Positions 6,624 to 10,545 of a stretch of 10,545 bases of DNA are shown in pieces. The notes under the pieces are model-generated. The model worked only from the letters and a program-made list of their open reading frames with translations. It was not told where the DNA came from and searched no databases. A program made the translations under genes and the position numbers. Source of the stretch: T1Sed10-7 sp046540855 (GTDB taxonomy: Bacteria; Actinomycetota; Nitriliruptoria; Nitriliruptorales; Nitriliruptoraceae); NCBI GenBank assembly GCA_046540855.1, contig JBKHEJ010000094.1:1-10545 (forward strand), in the 5' to 3' direction. How positions within the stretch are numbered: the stretch's first letter is position 1; every line of letters begins with the position of its first letter.

Positions 6624-6652
6624 GTGCTCCCCGGCCCAGGACCGGGGAGCAC
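6624..6652 (+). terminator. Perfect 11-bp hairpin after the aldolase gene
   Basis: GTGCTCCCCGG (6624-6634) pairs with CCGGGGAGCAC (6642-6652) across a seven-base loop, 15 bases after the aldolase stop. This is a classic intrinsic-type stem without a strong T-run. Its stem shares the TGCTCCCC/GGGGAGCA core with the inverted repeats near 4631-4735. Confidence 0.75.
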
Positions 6653-6825
6653 GCAACCCTCCGCGCGCTCGTGCGCTCTGGGGGGGGTGCCGCGGCGCCC
6701 CGAGCCGATCATCTCACCGTACGGGGACCGCTCCCTACTGGACGGCGTGCGCCTGCGCGTGGATGATGCACCCCCGGCCGGGGCGGTGCGATGACCGCTC
6801 GGGGGATCGGACGCAAAGGACCGAG

Positions 6826-7095
6826 ATGAGCGACCAGGGGCGGGTGGAACGCCGTACCGACGGATCCATCGAGATGGGGGGCCAGGTGGTCAGCTTCAAG
6901 CTGATCCTGGCCGTCCTGATCGTCGTCGGCGTGACCTTCTTCGTCTTCCAGAACACCGAGAGCGTCGCGCTCACGTGGCTGTTCCTCGAGTTCACGATGC
7001 CGCTGTGGGGCATGGCCTTGGTCCTGCTCGGCGTCGGGATGCTCCTGGGCTGGGCGCTCCAGATGCGCCGGAACCGACGACGCAGCGGTCGCTGA
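6826..7095 (+). CDS. LapA-like (DUF1049) small membrane protein
   Basis: An 89-residue inner-membrane protein. After a polar N-terminus (1-22) come two hydrophobic helices, about 25-43 (LILAVLIVVGVTFFVF) and 57-78 (the MPLWGMALVLLGVGMLLGWAL region), joined by QNTESVALTWLFLE. The C-terminus is basic (QMRRNRRRSGR). The FQNTESVALTWLF link followed by a second helix ending in a basic tail is the hallmark of the lipopolysaccharide-assembly-protein-A-like domain. In Gram-positives its role is undefined; LapA of E. coli works in LPS assembly, which is not expected here. Start: ATG five bases after AAAGGA. An in-frame upstream ATG (6764) would add a proline/arginine-rich tail with no ribosome binding site. 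It stands alone, convergent with the TetR gene. Confidence 0.85.
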   Translation: MSDQGRVERRTDGSIEMGGQVVSFKLILAVLIVVGVTFFVFQNTESVALTWLFLEFTMPLWGMALVLLGVGMLLGWALQMRRNRRRSGR

Positions 7096-7115
7096 CTTCA
7101 CGGCACCGGAGGACC

Positions 7116-7137
7116 GGGGACCGGGGTGCCCCGTCCC
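7116..7137. terminator. Hairpin between convergent genes
   Basis: CGGGG (7122-7126) and CCCCG (7129-7133) are flanked by GGGA and TCCC (7117-7120, 7134-7137), giving a nine-pair stem with one bulged C. It lies 21 bases after the LapA-like stop. It may terminate that gene and, read the other way, the TetR gene. Confidence 0.5.
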
Positions 7138-7198
7138 GTGCAGGGCGGCGCGTCCACGCCACGCTCCGGCCCGTGCAGGGCGGCGCGTCCCCGCCACG
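7135..7198. repeat. Imperfect 29-bp tandem repeat, two copies
   Basis: Copies at 7135-7163 and 7170-7198 differ at one position (A versus C at base 21) and are spaced 35 bp apart. Both contain CCCGTGCAGGGCGGCGCGTC. They fill most of the gap between the convergent LapA-like and TetR genes. The high identity suggests a recent duplication or selection for two copies. Confidence 0.75.
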
Positions 7199-7214
7199 GC
7201 CCGCCAGGGCCGGC

Positions 7215-7910
7215 TCAGCCCTCCGCGATCCCCGGGGTGGTCCGAGCCACGGTGGCCTCGACGGCGTCCAGCAGCAGCTCGAGGCCGGACCGGAACACCT
7301 GTTGGGTCCGCAGGACGGCGAGCTCCTCGCGCAACTCCACCGCCGTCGGGTGCTCGGCCGGGTCGAGCAACCCCCAGGTGCTGACCCAGATCCGCTCCTG
7401 GGTCGTGAGGGCGCGGTCGTCCTGCAGGAGGTAGGCCGCGTTGGCGGCGGCCATCGCCGCCGCGTAGCCCGCGAGGAGCGGGTAGTAGCGGACCGCGTCC
7501 TGACGTGACAGACCGGCCTCGCGCAGCGCCGCCAGGATGAGCTCGAGCATCGCGAGCTCACCCGGACCACCGGTCGTGCGGTGGCCGGCCTCCGCCCCCA
7601 GCACCGGGTGCTCCTCGCTCAGGGCGAGGTAGGCCTCAGCGGCGGCGAGCAGACGCTCACGCCAGGTGGGTGCGAGGGCACCGGTAGCGGCCGCCTGCCC
7701 GATGATCCGGTCGAGGCAGGCTTCCACCAACTCGTTGCGGTCACGGAAGTAGCGGTAGACCGCGGTCGGATCGGCACCGAGCTCACGACCGAGCGCACGG
7801 AAGCTCATCGCGTCCACATCCGGCTGCTGCGACAGCTGCAGCGCTGCCTCGATGATGACCTCGCGGTCCAGCGATGGACGCTTCGGTCGAGCAGCGCGTG
7901 CGGCAGCCAC
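7215..7910 (-). CDS. TetR family transcriptional regulator
   Basis: A 231-residue TetR-type repressor. The DNA-binding domain is at about residues 12-62; its helix-turn-helix reads SFRALGRELGADPTAVYRYF at 36-55, a textbook TetR signature. Residues 75-231 are the variable, mostly alpha-helical ligand-binding and dimerisation domain, Ala/Leu-rich and without a diagnostic pocket motif; it resembles the C-terminal type of TetR itself only loosely. The start is GTG at 7910, with GGAGGT eight bases upstream. The natural targets are its own promoter region (7911-8023), which carries an imperfect duplication and a CTGATCAG palindrome, or nearby genes. The inducer is unknown. The gene next upstream in its direction is the SHOCT protein, 113 bp away. 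Confidence 0.93.
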   Translation of the reverse strand: MAAARAARPKRPSLDREVIIEAALQLSQQPDVDAMSFRALGRELGADPTAVYRYFRDRNELVEACLDRIIGQAAATGALAPTWRERLLAAAEAYLALSEEHPVLGAEAGHRTTGGPGELAMLELILAALREAGLSRQDAVRYYPLLAGYAAAMAAANAAYLLQDDRALTTQERIWVSTWGLLDPAEHPTAVELREELAVLRTQQVFRSGLELLLDAVEATVARTTPGIAEG

Positions 7911-7937
7911 CTTGGGACACCTCCGACCGGGACGGGG

Positions 7938-8013
7938 CAGGTGCGCGGCTGCGGCCCCCTGATCAGCCGCAGGTGCGCGGCGTCACGGCGGGGGCCGCCC
8001 CCCGATCAGCCGC
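7938..8013. repeat. Imperfect tandem duplication in the TetR promoter region
   Basis: CAGGTGCGCGGC occurs at 7938-7949 and 7970-7981. Each copy is followed by a C-rich block ending in GATCAGCCGC (7961-7970 and 8004-8013). The second copy carries about 11 extra bases. The first copy folds as GCGGCTG (7945-7951) with CAGCCGC (7964-7970) and contains the palindrome CTGATCAG (7959-7966). It is a candidate TetR operator; the duplication may double the site. Confidence 0.6.
7990..8002 (-). terminator. G/C hairpin after the SHOCT gene
   Basis: GGGGG (7990-7994) and CCCCC (7998-8002) face each other across CCG, 21 bases past the SHOCT stop on the minus strand. The loop is tight, so one pair would open. 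It is a weak terminator candidate. Confidence 0.35.
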
Positions 8014-8023
8014 GCGATGCTGC

Positions 8024-8401
8024 TCAGGCCAGCAGCTTGGCCTTCTGCGCCGTGAACTCCTCCTCGGAGAGCACGCCGCGGTCACGCAGGTCCGCGAGCG
8101 CAGCCAGCTCGCTCGCTGCGCTGGGAGCCGCAGCGACCTCGCGGATGTACTGGTCCGTCGCGGCCTGCGCGGCCTGGGCCCGTGCCATGCCACGGTCGTG
8201 CATGCCACCGCCACGCGCGATGAGGTAGACGAGGACACCGAGGTAAGGGAGGACGACGAGCAGGACGACCCACGCCGCCTTGGCCCAACCGCCGAGATCG
8301 TCCGACCGGAACACGTCGGCGAACACGGAGATGAGCAACCAGATCCACAGGAAGAACAGCGAGAAGTAGAGCATGAGCAGGAAGGCTTCGACCAGCGACA
8401 T
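8024..8401 (-). CDS. Membrane protein with C-terminal SHOCT domain
   Basis: A 125-residue protein with two N-terminal membrane helices (about 6-28, very rich in Leu/Phe, and 43-63 AWVVLLVVLPYLGVLVYLIA). A short linker with RGGGMHDRGMARAQAAQ follows, then a C-terminal SHOCT motif at about 95-125 (ELAALADLRDRGVLSEEEFTAQKAKLLA). The helix pair with a tryptophan before it and the VLPYLGVLVYLIARG sequence match the phospholipase D N-terminal-like (PLDc_N) segment often joined to SHOCT in actinobacteria. SHOCT is thought to mediate oligomerisation; no enzyme domain is present. Start: ATG at 8401 with GGAG about ten bases upstream. Role unknown; possibly envelope stress. It follows the baeRF gene on the same strand after 194 bp. 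Confidence 0.88.
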   Translation of the reverse strand: MSLVEAFLLMLYFSLFFLWIWLLISVFADVFRSDDLGGWAKAAWVVLLVVLPYLGVLVYLIARGGGMHDRGMARAQAAQAATDQYIREVAAAPSAASELAALADLRDRGVLSEEEFTAQKAKLLA

Positions 8402-8447
8402 GACGATGACTCCGACGGGGCGTGAAGGGCCGCAGCGTCATGCTCGC

Positions 8448-8476
8448 GGACCCGGGCACAGGACGAAGCCCGGTCC
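8448..8476. repeat. Hairpin upstream of the SHOCT gene
   Basis: GGACCCGGGC (8448-8457) pairs with GCCCGGTCC (8468-8476) with one bulged C, around a ten-base loop. It lies 47-75 bp upstream of the SHOCT start, so it could be a leader structure or a late terminator for the baeRF transcript. Confidence 0.4.
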
Positions 8477-8533
8477 GGGCGACGGGTGCCGGCCGGCCGG
8501 GCAGGGTCAGGATGCCAGGTCACCTGCACCGCT

Positions 8534-8548
8534 GTCAACGTCGTTGAC
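8534..8548. promoter_or_regulatory. 15-bp perfect dyad, operator candidate
   Basis: GTCAACG and CGTTGAC flank a single T. This AT-richer perfect dyad stands out in the 194-bp gap between the baeRF and SHOCT genes. A one-base centre suits a protein-binding site rather than an RNA hairpin. The half-site CGTTGAC recurs at 9804-9810 in the control region upstream of the baeRF gene. Confidence 0.45.
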
Positions 8549-8595
8549 CCGAAGCGCGGTGTGAGCGCGCGCCGACGACGACACTCGCGGTCCGT

Positions 8596-9663
8596 TCACC
8601 AGCGCAGGGTCGCGATGCTGTGGTCGAGGGTCCCCTCCGGCGCGAGCAGGACCTCCCCGCCACGCCGCAGCGCCTCAGCGACCCCGAGCGCGTACGCGTC
8701 GGGCACGAAGGTCGCCCCCCCGGGATCGTCGGCGACGAGGTGCCCGCTGTCGGTGAGGTAGCCCGGGACCGGCGGCCCGTCGACGAGCACCAGAAGCTCG
8801 ATCCGCCCGGCGACCGCGGCGGCGTACAGGTCGGTCATCGACCGCGCGAGCCGGCCAGCCGTCTCGCGCTCGGCGATCATCGCAGCGACCTCATCGATCC
8901 GGCGCTGCCGGTGCTCGCCAGCGGCGGCGATCACGCGGTCCATCAGTTCCTCCGGACCGAGCGCCTCCGGGGCGCCGAGCACGCCGACCGCGAGCTCCTC
9001 GGGCCAGGACGACACCTCCCGCAGGAACGCCTGGTTCCGGTCCACGCCGACCGTGACCACGGGCAGGTCGCGCTGCTGCACCGCCGTGTGGGCGGCCTCG
9101 GCGACGCGGCGCCAGTGGTGCCGGCGGCGCTCATCACGCTGGCTGCTCGAGCTGCGGTCCTGGGTCCCCGTGCCGTCACCGGCGTACGTGAACGGGAAGG
9201 GGTCACCGACGGGGTCGAGGTGTCGGTCCGCCACGTGCAGCACCGCGAGATCGGCCGCCTGGTCCGAGAGGGTCAGCACCAGCAGCTCCGTCCCGCGCTG
9301 CTCGTGCTCGAGGAGCGGCCGCACGATCGCGACCTGGTCGTCGATCAGGACCCGCTCACGCACGCGCACCCCCGGCGCCAGCGGGACGACCGTCAGGGGT
9401 TGCGACGCGCTCCAGGCCAGCCACACCGAGTGGCGGGCTGGCACCTGCGCGACGACCTCAGCGGGCTCCGGCACGCCCGCAAGGAGCGAGTTGCGCGTCG
9501 CGCGGTCGAGGTGCTCATCGTCCTCGATCAGCTCAGCGGCCTCCCGGAGCAGGTTGCCGACCGTCGTCGGCAGAGCCGCACGCGCGCCCGGCAGGTCCCC
9601 ACCTGGGGCGGTCAGGGTGATCGTGCGGTCGCCGGTGTGCGCACGCAGACGGTGGAGCAGCAC
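8596..9663 (-). CDS. baeRF-type (eRF1-like) protein
   Basis: A 355-residue protein resembling the bacterial relatives of archaeal/eukaryotic release factor 1 (baeRF families, closest in layout to family 3). Seen: a short N-terminal region with LPTTVGNLLREAAELI, a middle segment HSVWLAWSASQPLTVVPL, the family-typical strand ELLVLTLSDQAADLAVLHV near 124-142, a polar acidic/Arg-rich insert, a helical region HRQRRIDEVAAMIAERETA and a C-terminal eRF1-domain-3-like part ending IATLRW. Such proteins are proposed, not proven, to act on ribosomes or in stress. I chose GTG at 9663 because AGGAAGGG lies seven bases upstream; ATG at 9705 adds 14 residues without a ribosome binding site. It is divergent from the hydrolase gene at 9904. 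Family call is by pattern only. Confidence 0.75.
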   Translation of the reverse strand: MLLHRLRAHTGDRTITLTAPGGDLPGARAALPTTVGNLLREAAELIEDDEHLDRATRNSLLAGVPEPAEVVAQVPARHSVWLAWSASQPLTVVPLAPGVRVRERVLIDDQVAIVRPLLEHEQRGTELLVLTLSDQAADLAVLHVADRHLDPVGDPFPFTYAGDGTGTQDRSSSSQRDERRRHHWRRVAEAAHTAVQQRDLPVVTVGVDRNQAFLREVSSWPEELAVGVLGAPEALGPEELMDRVIAAAGEHRQRRIDEVAAMIAERETAGRLARSMTDLYAAAVAGRIELLVLVDGPPVPGYLTDSGHLVADDPGGATFVPDAYALGVAEALRRGGEVLLAPEGTLDHSIATLRW

Positions 9664-9903
9664 GGGGGGTCCCTTCCTGGAGCGACGCGCGGGCGTCGAG
9701 GTCATCGCGGATGCTTCGATCGGCCGGGGCCGAAGGTCACGAGGACGCGCCAGAGCACACGTCCGGCCGGTCGGTGGCAGGCTACCAACACGGATGACAT
9801 CAGCGTTGACCGGCGATGACTCCCGGACGTTCCGGCGGCGGCAGACCACGCCCATCCCGGTCAGGTGTAGGGTTCCGATGTCCGGCGCGGGAGGGCCGTC
9901 GCG
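9664..9903. promoter_or_regulatory. Divergent control region, baeRF / hydrolase
   Basis: A 240-bp gap holding both promoters. On the plus strand TAGGGT at 9868-9873 fits a TAnnnT -10 box about 30 bp before the hydrolase start. TTGACC at 9806-9811 looks like a -35 but is too far from it to pair. It also overlaps a CGTTGAC half-site. On the minus strand I see no confident promoter. Confidence 0.35.
9671..9678 (-). promoter_or_regulatory. Ribosome binding site deciding the baeRF start
   Basis: AGGAAGGG on the minus strand stands seven bases before GTG (9663-9661). The upstream ATG at 9705 has no purine-rich site in front. The region 9664-9705 is then leader rather than coding, unless a leaderless ATG start is used. 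Confidence 0.55.
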
Positions 9904-10545
9904 GTGCCGCTGGAGGAGCTTCCGCACACGCGGTTCGCGCCTGCCCGGGGGGCACGGCTCGCCTACCAGGTGTTCGGCGCGGGCGAGCACACCGTGGTGG
10001 CGGTCCCGCCGACGGCGCAGAACATCGAGCTGTCCTGGGAGCAGCCGGCGATCCGAGCGATGCTGGAGCGTTTCGCGTCCTTCTGCCGCTACCTCCACTT
10101 CGACAAGCGCGGGACCGGCTGCTCGGACCGCAACGGGCGCATCGCTGACCTCGACGAGCGTGTCGATGATCTGCGGGCGGTGATGGACCACGCCGGTATC
10201 GAGCACGCTCACCTGTTCGGCAACTCCGAGGGCGGGCCCATGACCCTGCTGTTCGCGGCGACCTACCCGGAGCGGGTCGACAGCCTGATCCTGGCGGGGA
10301 CCGGCGCGACGCTCCTCCCGCCGGACTGGGACGCGCAGGAGCGCGCCGCCTACCGCGCGGCCCTCCCGGCCTACGCCGCCCGTTGGGGCACCGAGGACTC
10401 CCAGGTCGCCCGGGGCATGGCCCCGACGCTGTCGGCCGAGGACCCGGCCTTCCCGGCCTGGCACCAGCGGTACGAACGCTACGCCGCAAGCCAGGACTCG
10501 CTCAAGGAGCTCCTCGAGCTCTCGATCGGGATGGACGTGCGCGAG
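9904..10545 (+). CDS. Alpha/beta hydrolase domain, N-terminal part of a larger protein (partial)
   Basis: The first 214 residues; the frame stays open to the window end. Start: GTG at 9904, with GGGAGGG eight bases upstream; an in-frame stop at 9868 rules out a much longer N-terminus. Seen: an N-terminal strand pair (GARLAYQVFGAG), HFDKRGTGCSDR at 65-76, the LDERVDDLRAVMDHAGIEHAHLF helix-strand unit, and the nucleophile elbow GNSEGG with Ser108, followed by PMTLLFAATYPERVDSLILAG. The DKRGTG(L/C)SDR plus GxSEGGPM plus ATYPERV combination is typical of hydrolase domains fused to class III adenylate/guanylate cyclases or LuxR-type regulators in actinobacteria. So a C-terminal signalling domain probably lies beyond the window. 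A stand-alone hydrolase is possible. Confidence 0.85.
   Translation, partial: MPLEELPHTRFAPARGARLAYQVFGAGEHTVVAVPPTAQNIELSWEQPAIRAMLERFASFCRYLHFDKRGTGCSDRNGRIADLDERVDDLRAVMDHAGIEHAHLFGNSEGGPMTLLFAATYPERVDSLILAGTGATLLPPDWDAQERAAYRAALPAYAARWGTEDSQVARGMAPTLSAEDPAFPAWHQRYERYAASQDSLKELLELSIGMDVRE

Noticed and set aside
5679..6656. Minus-strand open frame of 325 codons
   Set aside because: Antisense of the class I aldolase, whose active-site lysine and flanking motifs are intact.
7135..8013. CRISPR array
   Set aside because: Only two copies per repeat, irregular spacers of a few bases, and no cas genes.
8620..9819. Plus-strand open frame of 399 codons
   Set aside because: Antisense of the baeRF-type gene; low-complexity translation and no ribosome binding site worth noting.

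Overview
The window looks like chromosome from a very GC-rich actinobacterium. Evidence: heavy G/C at third codon positions, several GTG starts, Shine-Dalgarno-led genes, and families typical of Actinomycetota (SHOCT protein, LapA-like small membrane protein, release-factor-like baeRF protein, an alpha/beta hydrolase of the type fused to nucleotide cyclases). A deep-branching class such as Nitriliruptoria is a guess; no rRNA or tRNA is present to test it. I see no insertion sequence, phage gene, tRNA or CRISPR array.

Left block (1-4102, all on the minus strand, so transcribed right to left): nicotinate phosphoribosyltransferase (pncB type), then a stand-alone phosphoribosyltransferase, a dienelactone-hydrolase-like alpha/beta hydrolase and an erythromycin-esterase-family protein. 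The last three are tightly packed (21-bp gap, then a 4-bp ATGA overlap) and form one operon. The same families occur as fused proteins in the Mycobacterium tuberculosis DosR dormancy regulon (Rv0571c = phosphoribosyltransferase + hydrolase, Rv2030c = phosphoribosyltransferase + erythromycin esterase), and Rv0571c sits near pncB2 (Rv0573c). The block is therefore a good candidate for a stress or dormancy module present as separate genes, with a link to NAD salvage.

Middle block (4103-7095, plus strand): a 220-bp divergent promoter region with two identical 22-bp near-palindromic repeats, a small very acidic protein of unknown function, a lipoprotein with a long acidic linker and a cupredoxin domain, a class I fructose-bisphosphate aldolase, and a LapA-like two-helix membrane protein. 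Strong hairpins separate these genes, so most are probably transcribed singly.

Right block (7096-10545): a TetR-type regulator, a small membrane protein with a C-terminal SHOCT domain and a baeRF-type protein, all on the minus strand. A plus-strand alpha/beta hydrolase, probably the N-terminal part of a larger signalling protein, runs off the window end. The gaps here hold imperfect tandem duplications and a 15-bp dyad that could be an operator.

The most promising signal is the pncB / phosphoribosyltransferase / hydrolase / esterase module with its repeat-bearing control regions. The cupredoxin with a 28-residue insertion inside its usual copper-ligand loop comes next.
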